Of a DNA stretch of 64,000 nucleotides, positions 34,075 through 45,316 are shown in pieces (the stretch's first letter is position 1; each line of letters starts with the position of its first letter). Location of the stretch: positions 723,146 through 787,145 of the forward strand of contig SCFE01000004.1 in assembly GCA_004352715.1 (NCBI GenBank), given 5' to 3'. The DNA is from Hofstenia miamia (Eukaryota > Xenacoelomorpha > Acoela). The notes below the pieces were generated by a model. The model saw nothing but the letters and a program-made list of their open reading frames with translations, had not been told where the DNA came from and searched no databases. The position numbers and the translations under genes were made by a program.

Positions 34075-34420
34075 AAATTTTAGCCATCTAAGTAAAATAT
34101 CAGATGTCTCATCATTCTGTAGTAACAAACGATGTCACGAGATTGAAAACATTGACCATATTGTATTTAGATGTCCACGATATAACGTAAGACGACTGGA
34201 TTTAGTCAATCAATGTAAGAAGAATGAGACACCCTTTACTTCTATGAATAACATCATCAATAATTCCTTAACAATTTATCCTCTACTCAGAGTTCTTAGA
34301 AAAACAAAAATGAATTTAATCTCGCCATATTTTTTCAATCATTCTTTATCGTCTGAACCACAAATCTCCTTCAATTGGAGAGTTTTTACTTGTTTTAATA
34401 ATGATGATACCTTTAATTGA
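34075..34420 (+). pseudogene. LINE C-terminal zinc-knuckle fragment, opposite strand
   Basis: The + strand reads SFCSNKRCHEIENIDHIVFR, then CPRYNVRRLDLVNQC, a Cys/His knuckle (C..C..H....C) typical of the extreme C-terminus of several LINE clades, followed by a helical segment to about 34420. It lies back-to-back with the - strand LINE remnant, so two separate insertions meet near 34060. Confidence 0.7.
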
Positions 34421-34539
34421 ACTTGTGCTATGAAAATCATTTGGAAATATGCTTATTGTTTTCTTTTATTTCTTCATTGATTGCTTTGTTATAGTGCTAT
34501 ATTTATATATATATATATATAATTCTAGTGTCATCTGAC

Positions 34540-34830
34540 TTATTTTTTTAATGTCAATCTCCTTATTTTTTAGTCCAGTGTTAAAGTTTGATATTTCATT
34601 CTTTGCAAATGTAAATAGAGGACCTGATAGTGGTCCTCCTTGTGGTACCTCAACGCAATAATATTTTGTCCACCATTTTTCAATATTTTGAAATGGTTGA
34701 ATTAGCTTCGTGTTCTTTTGTTCTTCTTATTAGTTGTCGATCGCAAAATCCGATATAATTCTCACGACAGGTGCATTGAATCTTATAAATTGCATTGGAT
34801 TTATCGGATATATTAGTTGCTGACTGGCAA
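34540..34830 (-). pseudogene. Penelope-like GIY-YIG endonuclease fragment
   Basis: The - strand reads SNAIYKIQCTCRENYIG, then RQLIRRTKEHE (about 34700-34800). This is the GIY-YIG nuclease of Penelope-like retroelements, in which the IYKI.C..C...YIG motif precedes R..L..R..EH. A stop follows EH..NSTISKY, and the C-terminal part is out of frame. DNA-level similarity to 44380-44470 confirms the family. Penelope proteins combine reverse transcriptase and GIY-YIG nuclease for target-primed insertion. Confidence 0.8.
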
Positions 34831-35559
34831 TATACGATATATTAAACTAATACTTCCAATAATGAACATTTAGTGCTACTAATTATTGTTACAAAACAGA
34901 AGGAATAATTATAAAAGATTTTTACTAACAATGGTTTTATGTAAGCTGAAATATTGAATTTTTTTATTAAGTCTTGATACTTCTTTTGTAAATGCATTTA
35001 TTTGCTAACTTTCTGGAAATCTTCAACAAAATTGTAGTTGGGATAGTTTCTTATTAAACCATCAAAACAGTTATTATTAAGTATGATGCCTAATAGAATA
35101 TCTTCGGAATGGAAGGACCTTTCTTGCCTATCCACATTCGTAAAAAAATACAGTATAAGGACTCAAGAGGGTTTTTATATGATTCTAGTCCAAAATAACA
35201 TTGAAAGTGCGAATCAGATATTATATTTTACTACAACGCGTAGATTTTTAGCAAAATTTCGTTTAGTAAGATCATGCTTTTCCTATTTTCTATACGATTT
35301 TCTAGTTGCTTGCACATATTTTCGATGAAAAAAAAGTGTAGTGATGTCAAAAAGTACTATTTTTTATTGTTTATTTTAATCCACTGATTGTTAGTTTCAA
35401 CAGTGAAATGAAGTCGAGTATTCCTGGACTTTGACATGAAACGATAAATTTTCAAATCTCAGTAGGAAATCAAGTTGAAAATATTTCTGATTTGTGAATT
35501 GTAATTTTTTTGTGACTTACAGGAATTCTGTTTTACACTTTTTTGAAAGTCAAGTTGTT

Positions 35560-35765
35560 TTTCGATTTTCATTATAAATAATGGTATGTTCAATTTATAA
35601 ATATAACCTTCTTTTGCGTTTAGCATTGATTGTATGTTTCTTGTAAAAATACTCACAATGACTTTTAAATAATTTTATCTTGATATCTGGTGTAATACTT
35701 TCGTTTTATATTTTAGTTGCATTTTATTAGATGATCAGAAATGCTAGAACTGGTTTCATAAACTC
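35560..35765. repeat. Dispersed repeat, second copy at about 42115-42285
   Basis: The two stretches share TCAATTTATAAAT, CAATGA.TTTTAAATAA, TCTGGTGTAATA and TTATTAGATGAT..AAAT.CTA in the same order. Both lie upstream (on the - strand) of Penelope GIY-YIG remnants, so they may be another Penelope segment, but I cannot identify the encoded part. Confidence 0.6.
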
Positions 35766-37091
35766 CCCATGGAACTGTCACCAACTTAAACTTTAAAATT
35801 TCTATAAGAATTTTTGAAATTGTCATTACAATTAGAAAAAATATAAGTTTAGTACTTTAAAGAGTTGCTTTAATTTTGTTTTCATAACCCAAAATCAATT
35901 CTGTATTCCTTTAATGGATTGCATTACATTCTGAAAATATAAATATTACTAAGCGTAAAGTTATCAAGCACGATATTTTTAATGGCCAATCTTCAACAAT
36001 TTCATGTTATTTAAATTGAACCATTCCCATAAAGGGCGTAGCCAAGGGGGAGGGTGCGGTCGGGTGCCCCCTCAAGGAGGACTCTAGACAAGGGCTGAAC
36101 AACTTTTCCTTGCCGCAAACTGTGTGTGGGGCTGATATGAGTATCAATGTTAGCATAATGTAAAAAACCATTTCAAGAAATTTACCACTTCTTAAGGGAA
36201 CCTTAGTGGCAAGTTTGTCTTTAAATAATTAAAACGCTCTGAAAAATTTTATTATTGTTATACTCGAGTATTATTTTGATCTGGACAATTTCAATGTGTT
36301 TTCAAGATATATCAATCACTTAGGGAAGTGTGCAGGTGCTTTCTCATTTCACATTAAAATAGGGTTTTTTCTTGAGTAGAAAAAATTGAATAAAATTTTT
36401 TACACGTGTATTAATATTTCCGTTTTACATCATAATGGTACTAATAAGTTTATGTGTAATGCTAACAGGCGCGGTCATGGAAGATTTGGGAGAGCTTCAA
36501 TTTATTATTTTATATTATAAAACAATTATATATTTGCAAGTTAAGCAAAATCTAATCACAGTTTGCAAAAATGTCAATGATTTTTTAGGGTCACAAAAAT
36601 TAAGGTTTGTATTCATAAACATGAGAACTAGTCTTTTAAAGACATTCTTTATTGATGGCAAAGCAGAAAATTTTTCAAAAAATGGTTTCTGTCGTATGAA
36701 AGACACTAAAAACTACATGATTAGATCGTTTGTGAAAATATCAATTCTAGTATATTATTTTAACTGATACCAAAATCATCACAGCTAAACGAAAGGTCGT
36801 GTTATGTGACCAGCGACAAAAACTCACTGGTTTTGCATTATTTTGTATTTATTGATTTATACATTAGTTGTAAATGGAATCTACGTATGTTCAGGGGATC
36901 CGGGCACTGTTAAAAAAACATCCTATGCAGTGTTGAATCTAGGATTGAAATTCCGGGTACTGCTTCCACCTAAGTCCACCTCATTGTTGCAACAATTCTG
37001 CTTTTTGGCAAGCACTGCCCAGCACAAACTTTCCAGGATATAATTTTCATATGTGCTCACAAGCACATTTTGTTACAATTTTTTGCCTTAA

Positions 37092-37846
37092 CCCTATTCC
37101 AGTTGGGGGTCAAAATTGCCCCCCTGTCGGAGATTTGTTATAACTTTTTTTAGACTCCATTAAACAACTAAATTTTTCGACTCAGTGAACAAAATTTATC
37201 TATAACCAATCCCTGAAAATTTTGAGTCAAAAGGACCTGTACTTTTTCCTCTGTAAGCATTTTCCAGAGGTCTATTGGCAAAATTTCGGTAAAAACATGG
37301 TAAAATACCTAGTTTTTTGAGGCTATAGCACAATATTTTTGTCTCGATAAGCTTTGAGAAGTAGGTTTTCCAATGTATTATGTCTAAAGTAACACAAATC
37401 AATGAAAAAACTTTCCTTTTTGTTTTTGTATCTATTTGTGGTTCAAAAAATGAAAAATGTGGAAAAAAGTCTATTTTACAACATGCGATGACGACCTATT
37501 TTCAATGTTCGCAATAAATAATGCTTAAAATCTGCTCAAATTTTACCCAAATGATGTTTGGAAACTAATTATGTTATAAGTATCCAATATACATCAAAAA
37601 AATATGTATAAGATGCGTTTTATGCAATTTTTCTTACAAAAATGCTCAAATCAGCTATGCAGATGACGTCATCACATGACCACGTGACCAAAAACGATGG
37701 TACCTTTTTTTCTTGATGGTAACATGTCATACTACAACCCTACAAAGTTTTATCGAATTTCGTTAAGAAATGAGCATTCTAGACAGGGGGGCAAATTTGC
37801 CCCCCCAACTGTTTAACGTACATAAAAAAGCCCAACTGGAATAGGG
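37092..37846. mobile_element. piggyBac-type MITE, copy 1
   Basis: TTAA flanks both ends (37088-37091, 37847-37850), the piggyBac target. The ends are CCCTATTCCAGTTGGG in both directions, an exact 16-bp inverted repeat. Inside, G/C runs GGGGGTCAAAATTGCCCCCC (left) and GGGGGGCAAATTTGCCCCCC (right) form subterminal palindromes. There is no reading frame. Palindromes GATGACGTCATC (37662-37673) and CACGTG (37681-37686) resemble CRE and E-box sites. Confidence 0.9.
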
Positions 37847-38747
37847 TTAACACAATGCTTCTCCATCAAATAAAATGATCAAAGCAAGCAGATTATATAC
37901 TATAAGCAACTAGGAGAAATACATGGGTCAGAGCATTCTGGATCGAACAGTTTCTATGCTGTTCACATGAATGAATTAGTCATCTAACTTTTCATTGCTA
38001 TGATCAAAAATAGGATGGACATGGATTGGATAAAATATGCGAGTTCGCGAATTGTAAACATCAGTGCAATTCGGGATCCAAAAATGGTAATGCGGATGCG
38101 GATTGACTGTAGAAAAATTTGGACTTTCTTGCAAATTCACAATTTTTTCTCACATATGCTATGTGTATTTTGAATAACTTAAAAATTTCAGGATTTTTTT
38201 AGAATGCTTGAAGAAATTTTGTGGGTGCAGATTTTAAATTTAAAAATTAAAGATGCGAATTATATACTACTACTAAATGACTTCAATTCGCTTATAAAGC
38301 GCTACAAACTTAATTTACAAATGAAACAAAATTTTGGAAAAATTACTTTACAAATATCACATTATTTCTATTTATGAAAGGATCTTACTTCTCTACAATT
38401 GTTGCAATTGCAAGATTGAAACCATGCGCAAGTATTGTTCAATTCATAATGATTAATATCATAATCTTTAAAGAATATACAAAGTTGTTTCTTTACAATG
38501 CTAGGACGATCATAAATGTTGAAATTAGAATTCACTGATACGTAATTAGTCAAGTAAGTAATACGATCCCAATAGTTGCTATGAAATGTAACGAATTTGC
38601 ATTTAGGATTTTTGAAAATATTCCGTTTTTCTCTTGATGAAGTATTCTTTACACTAAGAAATTCAGTATGATCGATTTTGTATAATCAATTTCGTACTTT
38701 ATTGAAAAATATCAAATCATACAATTGAAATTGTATATATATATATA

Positions 38748-40103
38748 CAGTGCTGGGCAAAATTTGGGAACAGTAACCTGTCTAAAGCGTGTTTTATGCT
38801 ATTTCCTGGAAACTTCGTAAAATTTGTGGAATTCCCAATTTTTTCTTAGAATTTACAACAGATTCATTTAGGCAATCAAATTAACAGAACGTTAGATTTA
38901 CACACAATACATTTTCACTGAAAAAGCACTATCATTATTGCTTGAAATTTTACCAACAAAGCGTGCTCAAATTGATATCTTGTACGAGGAGGGGTACAAT
39001 TATCGCGCTATAGTGTTAGAATGGGCGTGTGAGTATCTTTGGTATCAAGAGGTGTGCTCGCTATCAGCAACTGCAAAATTTCTCCTCTTGCAAGCGGTCT
39101 GGAAGACCAAAAGTGACAACCCCTCAGACTGACTGTCTGATTCACCGTTACGTCGTCAATCAACTATTCTCTTCATCTTCTGAAGTCAAAGCAAATCTAG
39201 GTGCGGTAGTGCAGAATGTATCAACATGCACCATAAGGCGTCGATTGAATACTACCTTTGACCTTCCCTCGTGCAAACCGGCAGCCAAACCCCGATTGTC
39301 TTCAAATAACATTCGAGACCAGTTGCGCTTCTGCAGGCAATATTAACACTACACCCCTGAGATGTGGCATCAAGTAATGTTTAGTGACGAATCCAAGATT
39401 TGCCAGTTTACATCAAACCAGCCACACGTTCGACGACCAAGAAACCAAACATTCAACACACGTTACAAGCAACAAACTGTCCGCTAAGTACCTTCTGTGG
39501 TGATTTGGGGTGCTATAACTGCGAATGGGTGTGCTCGTCTGCATTTTGTTCCTCAAAAACGAGACAGTCACAGCCAAGCCCTACCTCAAAATAATTCAGG
39601 AGAAAGTTCCCATATTTATGCAGCTTCGCGGAACATCTGTCCTACAACAAGATGGTGCTCCTTGCCACAGCGCCAAAGTTGTGAAACAGTGTATTGCATC
39701 ACAAGACTTTCGGCTGCTTGAGAACTGGCCGAGAAACTCCCCATACCTCAACGTCATAGAAAATTGCTGACATCACATCAAAAACTGTCTGAGGAAGCGC
39801 CAATGCACATCACTCGATGATCCGAAGGAGCAAATTAAAGTGGCATGGTGCACAGAGATTACTGATGATTATTTTAGAAAGCTGGTCAAGTAAATGTCAA
39901 ATCGCATTGCTGCGTGTTTGGCCAATAATGCCGGACATACAAAATATTAGTGAGTTTTTCTGAATTAACTATTTACTTTCTACACGGTGTTATCATATTG
40001 TTTCTACATTGTGTTATTATATTGTTTCTACATTGCGTTTTTTAGTATTAAATGCGAAAATTTCTAAATTTGGAAAGTGTTCCCATGCTTTTGGCCAGTA
40101 CTG
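38748..40103 (+). mobile_element. Tc1-like DNA transposon, inactive
   Basis: The left end CAGTGCTGGGCAAAATTTGG and the right end read inward CAGTACTGGCCAAAAGCATG are followed by GGAACA; TA flanks both ends. The 1,356-bp length is normal for Tc1. It contains a transposase broken by frameshifts and stops. It lies within the possible hAT at 36031-40746. Confidence 0.9.
38938..39948 (+). pseudogene. Tc1-like transposase, frameshifted
   Basis: Paired helix-turn-helix DNA-binding region: KRAQIDILYEEGYN near the N-terminus, then CKRSGRPKVTTPQTD (a GRP-type linker) at about 39090-39135. The catalytic part starts with MFSDESKICQF (first Asp, about 39378-39410), continues through VVIWGAITANGCA and LQQDGAPCHSAKVV (second Asp, about 39645-39685), and ends with ENWPRNSPYLNVIENC (about 39720-39768; the normal SPDLNPIEN motif, with the Asp replaced by Tyr and the final Glu retained). 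At least three frame changes and several stops are present, so it makes no protein. Confidence 0.9.
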
Positions 40104-40157
40104 TATAAATTTATATATATATATATATGTACTGTATATATATATATATATATATAT

Positions 40158-40577
40158 NNNNNNNNNNNNNNNNNNNNNNNNNNNNNNNNNNNNNNNNNNN
40201 NNNNNNNNNNNNNNNNNNNNNNNNNNNNNNNNNNNNNNNNNNNNNNNNNNNNNNNNNNNNNNNNNNNNNNNNNNNNNNNNNNNNNNNNNNNNNNNNNNNN
40301 NNNNNNNNNNNNNNNNNNNNNNNNNNNNNNNNNNNNNNNNNNNNNNNNNNNNNNNNNNNNNNNNNNNNNNNNNNNNNNNNNNNNNNNNNNNNNNNNNNNN
40401 NNNNNNNNNNNNNNNNNNNNNNNNNNNNNNNNNNNNNNNNNNNNNNNNNNNNNNNNNNNNNNNNNNNNNNNNNNNNNNNNNNNNNNNNNNNNNNNNNNNN
40501 NNNNNNNNNNNNNNNNNNNNNNNNNNNNNNNNNNNNNNNNNNNNNNNNNNNNNNNNNNNNNNNNNNNNNNNNNNNNN
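40158..40577. other. Assembly gap within TA repeats
   Basis: A gap of 420 N with TA runs on both sides (40113-40157 and 40578-40632). The open frames spanning it are artefacts. Confidence 0.95.
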
Positions 40578-40604
40578 TATATATATATATATATATATAT
40601 TTAG

Positions 40605-40635
<31 letters not shown>

Positions 40636-40754
40636 AATAGTTCTAAGTTATGACACTTAGGCCTATCTTAGACTTTAAACTTTTCAGTAAAACCGTATTA
40701 CAACATTCCGCCCGCCCCCTAATCGGAAATCCTGGCAACGCTCTTGATTCAAAT

Positions 40755-43045
40755 GTTAATAAACAAAACTAATAATTTTCAAGTTGTAGTGATACTCTCA
40801 AAAACCTTATAAGAACTTGAAAGATCTTTAAAGTTTAAGTTGGTAATAGTGCGATTAGTCCTAAGAAACAACTAGTGTAAGAACAAATAATACTTAGTTT
40901 TATTCAAGATTAATGTAAGTCCAGATATATTATGAGAAATAGGGTGAATAGTATATACAAACAATTTAGGGCCAGGACATGCCTCAGTAAGTGTTATCGG
41001 CTGATGATGGTCACGGTTACAATTAAAAATTTCATTCTTGAATATAATGACTCATTGAATTTTGTTGGAGTGTGATTTTCAAAAATTAGTATGTTTATGG
41101 CTTGCAGTAAAATCATAAAGAATATAGTTGCATTACTTTTGGAGAGATATTTTGTTTGGAAGCACATAACAAGCCGATTTATTTCATGAATCAAGAAGTG
41201 TGGTAGGTGTTTCAAAACAGAAAAATGCGAAAAAAAACTAACCCATTTTCCATTTTAACTTTATCATCTTCTCACACCAAGAATTGTCTTTTTGTGTCGG
41301 TTTTTAAGCTCATTTTTATAATTGAAGAATTACTACTCTCAAAGGTTACGTATGAATGTGCATTAATAAATAAATTAACTAAACAGGTCGTCCGTTTCCT
41401 CCTAAATAGCCAGCCCTCTTGGTATGTACTTAATCCATTAACCAGGACTACTATAGAAAAAATCATTTTTTCAAAAATTCAATGCGAGTAATTATTATTG
41501 ATCATTTTTTATTAAATAACTTCCCTGATCTTCAAATTCAGCAAAGACATCAATTTTTGTTTTAATTTGGACACGATTGTTTGTTTCGGATCTTTTTCTA
41601 ATATCTTCAAAATGTAATCAGGCATAGCAATTTTGTGAAATTCCTAACGGGGTTTGTTACGTTAAAAACATTAATACATTGCTTATAACAAGGCCACTAC
41701 ATTTTCTTAGATTGAAATGTTTTCTTTTTCTAAAAGTTTGTATTAGTAAGAATTCGCAATGCAGTTGAATATAAAAGCAAAACAATGATATCTTGATGCA
41801 ATTTTTCCAAAAATTAATTTCTTGGTTTTCTTTATTAATAATGGTATGATAGAATTTTTAAATTTACTGACATCTCTTTTATGAAAACATCCATTAAAAA
41901 ATTAAGAGAAGTTTCGATTGATCTTTAATTCCTTGCTAAATAATAAAATCCAAGTCACAATATAGTTTCTTAAAAGAGAGGAAGGCGTTAAGACATTCAT
42001 TGATGCAATTGAATAATTCGTTGTTTATTAGCAGAATATTCATTTTAATAAAAACCTGCAAATAAATATTTTTCAGCTTAAAAACTATTCCCCCTATATT
42101 TTCTAAGTTTTTTAATAATAGCTAACATAAACTTTACATAATGGTAAGTTTCAATTTATAAATGTAAGGATTTTGTGAAAATGCTCTCAATGATTTTTAA
42201 ATAACTTGATCTTGTTGTCTGGTGTAATATTTTAGTCCGCATGTTATTAGATGATTATAAATACTAAAACTGGACTTATGTTCTTAAATTCTCCTAGATA
42301 AATAGATTCTTAGTAAATTCAGTAGATCTCTATAACTCAAATGGTCAAATCCACTCTCATTAATTACATTGTTTTAGATAATGTGAATAGCTGTATAAAT
42401 GTAATGAATTCCCTTTTCTGGTCACTATATAATCAAGTGTGTATCACCAAAAAAGTTTAAAACGCAATGAGCCCTAAATGAATGATAACTTGTATAACGA
42501 TCCCTGTTTACTTAGAATGTTAAAATATGTATTGGGACAAGAATCATGGGAAATGTGTTCATGCAGATGGAACTACATGTACATATAGATCTGATATTTG
42601 AATCCCTTCTAAGCATTTTCTAAGGCTATTTAAATATGTATTTTTCTAAGAATCGAATTGAAATTAAAGAACTCAACTAATGAAGCATGTCTCTTCGAAA
42701 TCCTTTGATAATTACAACACGTACAAATTAGCTAGAACCACGCTCAAAATGCATATCTGACAAATTCTTGCAATTTCCAAAATTTAAGGGACATATTAGA
42801 TTTTATTAAATAGAAACAATAATCCAAAAAATTAGATTGAAAATATTATTCATGAGCTTGATGCTAGTAACTTATCAATTGCTAATGCAATTAATGACAT
42901 GCTTCTTAGGAAAACATGAAGGCGAACATATGCCCTTCCAAATTAAGCAATGAAAAAAATTCCTTTAGATTTGTCACTAAACAAGAAATAATTAAAGTTA
43001 AATTTAAATCCAGTGGCCGATTAATTTTTATTATACATACAGGTA
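40755..43045. other. No gene recognised
   Basis: AT-rich sequence. The open frame at 41207-41491 (+, 94 codons) is not recognisable. The part at 42115-42285 is the second copy of the dispersed repeat described at 35560. Confidence 0.4.
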
Positions 43046-43053
43046 TTTGAAAT

Positions 43054-43427
43054 CACTGGCGTAGCTACGGGGGCCAGGGGGGGGGCAAGGCCCCCAAAAG
43101 CGAAGCCTAGGCCCCTCTTTTTGGAGCAGAATGAACCTATTACTATTAATATTGTTTCGTTAAAAGATAAAAAATGGTCAACGGCCGTATTTAAATAACT
43201 TTCACACCATATTTAATATGCAATTAACAAGAATTCCGCTACACCTTAAATTTATTATCTAAAATATGACATGCATTTAAGAGTTATATATATATATATA
43301 TATATATNNNNNNNNNNNNNNNNNNNNNNNNNNNNNNNNNNNNNNNNNNNNNNNNNNNNNNNNNNNNNNNNNNNNNNNNNNNNNNNNNNNNNNNNNNNNN
43401 NNNNNNNNNNNNNNNNNNNNNNNNNNN

Positions 43428-43459
<32 letters not shown>

Positions 43460-43581
43460 TATATATTTACAAAACTGAATAATGTAGTGCACTTTTTTTC
43501 AAAATTTTAATTGAATCAATTTATTGCCCCTCCAGAAAATGATTCTGCCCCTCCTGATTTTTTATTCTGTCTACGCTATTG
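43054..43581. mobile_element. hAT-type MITE with a perfect 8-bp target duplication
   Basis: TTTGAAAT is present on both sides (43046-43053 and 43582-43589). The left end is CACTGGCGTAGCTACGGGGG and the right end read inward is CAATAGCGTAGACAG; G-rich and C-rich tracts follow inside. The centre is TA repeats and a 120-N gap (43308-43427). There is no transposase. The perfect duplication suggests a fairly recent insertion. Confidence 0.85.
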
Positions 43582-43589
43582 TTTGAAAT

Positions 43590-44290
43590 AATACTCAGTT
43601 AAAATATAATAAAACATTTCACAGCGGACAACCCCCTTGCCCATCCAAGGGGTTGCCATTTTTCAGTCCGGGGTTCAACATCAATGCCTCTAATTACTTA
43701 AGCCATTTTTATATGGTATATAATCATATTTGTCCTTATTGACTTACTGTATTCAAAATATAGCACCAAATGAAAATTTTATATTTATCTAATGTTAAGT
43801 ATGACCACTTTAGCCCCTCCCTTGATGAAAGTATGACACTGATTTTCACCACAGACGTTTTTATACCTTTGTTTCATAAGATAAACGATTTTTTGCCAGA
43901 TATTTTGTTGCTACGGTGGGCCGCAAAAATAATTTTTTAAACAACCATGACCCTTAACAATGAATTAATTGTATAAATATATTGACATCTATCAAAATAT
44001 TGACTATTTTAAGTGCATGTTGCACCACAAAACTTGAATTTTTTGCTAAAATGAATTTTTCAGAATCCCATTGACACAAGCCCTGATCAAAAAATTATTC
44101 CAATTTAACTTTATCTTGCTCCCAGACAGTTTTTGGGAAAAGTTAAAAAAAAATCAGCCAAAAAAATAAATTTCAAGCAAAGTTATTTTCAAAACACGAA
44201 GTGGGGTGATTTGGCTCCCTCCGTTCGTTTAGAGTTAAGGCTCGCAAACAACCCAATATTTAAAATACAATCCATTAAAATGAAAATTTC
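43590..44290. other. No gene recognised
   Basis: AT-rich; contains a small hairpin-like ACCCCCTTGCCC..AAGGGGTTGCC near 43627-43655. The open frame at 44133-44321 (+) has biased, lysine-rich composition and is probably not coding. Confidence 0.4.
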
Positions 44291-44463
44291 TATCAGTTCC
44301 ACTTTTTTCCAAAATCATTGAAAAGCTCATTTATGAACAAATCAGCATCTCATAACTTAGTCCACAATTTTTAAGGTGTTTTGAAATTGTCGAATTTGTT
44401 TCATGTTCTTTTGTCTTCTAATTAGTCGCCGACTGCAATATCCACAGGGGCATTGAATCTTAG

Positions 44464-44609
44464 GTAGGGCGCAAACGATACAACTTTCGTTGCTAAACCA
44501 ATTATAGCGAGCAATGTGTTAGGATACTTTTCAAATAATTTGAATTCCTCCAATGTGGTTTCTCATCTTAATTGGTTTCCCAACAAAATTTGTATCGTTT
44601 GCGCTCGCC
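44464..44609. mobile_element. PIF/Harbinger-like MITE inside the Penelope element
   Basis: The left end GGTAGGGCGCAAACGATACA and the right end read inward GGCGAGCGCAAACGATACAA form an inverted repeat that extends through TTTYGTTG and AAACCAATTA, so the element of about 146 bp is nearly a full palindrome. TTA stands on both sides (one extra T on the right), the Harbinger target type. The uninterrupted relative at 34780 supports the insertion point. Confidence 0.8.
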
Positions 44610-44752
44610 TTTATGTATTACATTAGATTTATCCGACAAATTAGTTGCTGATTTTCGGCCACGCTTTAAATTAAGTTTATCGATATTATAAATAAATCTT
44701 AGCTTTTCTTTGATGAATTCGATTTTTCTCTTTTTATCAGATCTGTGGTATG

Positions 44753-45316
44753 CAGAAATGGAAGTAGGGCGGGTTAACCCATGAGAGGGGATGGGGCAAC
44801 ATTTTTCAAAAATGGGTACTCATGGGGCAAAATTGGAGCAAAAACGTTTTTTAGTTAAGAAAGATTAAAGTAAAAGATTGCCAAATTTAGAGATTGTAAA
44901 AGTATTTTTTTACATCAAAGTTCTCTGCTTAAAAAATTGATTTTCTTGAAAATTTAATCGCACTTCGAAAAATTAATTACCATGCATTTTTAGCTTTTGG
45001 TGAAATTGGTTTTATCCAATGATATCAGCAAGAATATTTTGATCCGATTTGTAGTCAATAGCTTTTGCAATTACATTGGGAGAAGTGTAAATGTCCCTGT
45101 ATAAATGTATTATAAAAAATATTAGCTTTATTAAAAGCTTCATAGAGTTAAAATTAAATTTCATTTTGCTATAAATAATATTATTGAATTGCATTGGCAT
45201 ATTATTGGGCGGTAGAATACTAAGCGTGGAGCAATGTGGGGCAGATTTGAAAACGTGTAAATAGGGCAGGGCACAAATTATGTGGTTGCGGGCAGGGCAG
45301 TTCACAAAAATCTCTG
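44753..45316. mobile_element. hAT-like element inside the Penelope element
   Basis: The left end CAGAAATGGAAGTAGGGCGG and the right end read inward CAGAGATTTTTGTGAACTGC both lead into GGGC-rich tracts. The flanks GTGGTATG and ATTGCATG match in 5 of 8 bases. The position between Penelope RT and nuclease parts supports a real insertion. It has no transposase; the - strand open frame at 45012-45323 shows no family features. Confidence 0.5.

Larger units (their letters stand above)
36031..40746. mobile_element. Possible 4.7-kb hAT element with nested piggyBac MITE and Tc1
   Basis: The left end AAAGGGCGTAGCCAAGGGGG and the right end read inward CAAGAGCGTTGCCAGG are similar and both run into GC-rich tracts (GGGTGCCCCC; GGGGGCGGGCGG). 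The flanks ATTCCCAT (36023-36030) and ATTCAAAT (40747-40754) agree in 6 of 8 bases. Removing the two nested elements leaves about 2.6 kb, close to the hAT at 20265-22846. No hAT transposase is visible, and a 420-N gap lies inside. The pairing is an inference from end similarity. Confidence 0.45.

Noticed and set aside
34560-34680. A frame on the - strand reading VPQGGPLSGPLF, like reverse transcriptase motif 4, just after the GIY-YIG fragment, which would suggest a Penelope element with the nuclease placed before the RT.
   Set aside because: DNA similarity to 44300-44460 shows this stretch is the normal C-terminal continuation of the GIY-YIG domain. Another frame (ending HLQRMKYQTLTLD) fits that continuation, so the RT-like words are probably accidental.
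35083-35328. An 81-codon + strand frame near Penelope remnants.
   Set aside because: Neither strand shows Penelope or LINE motifs; the flanking family lies on the opposite strand, so chance is likely.
40994-41040. CGGCTGATGATGGTCACGG as a hammerhead core.
   Set aside because: It has a CTGATGA but no following GAAA after a stem, so the fold cannot form.
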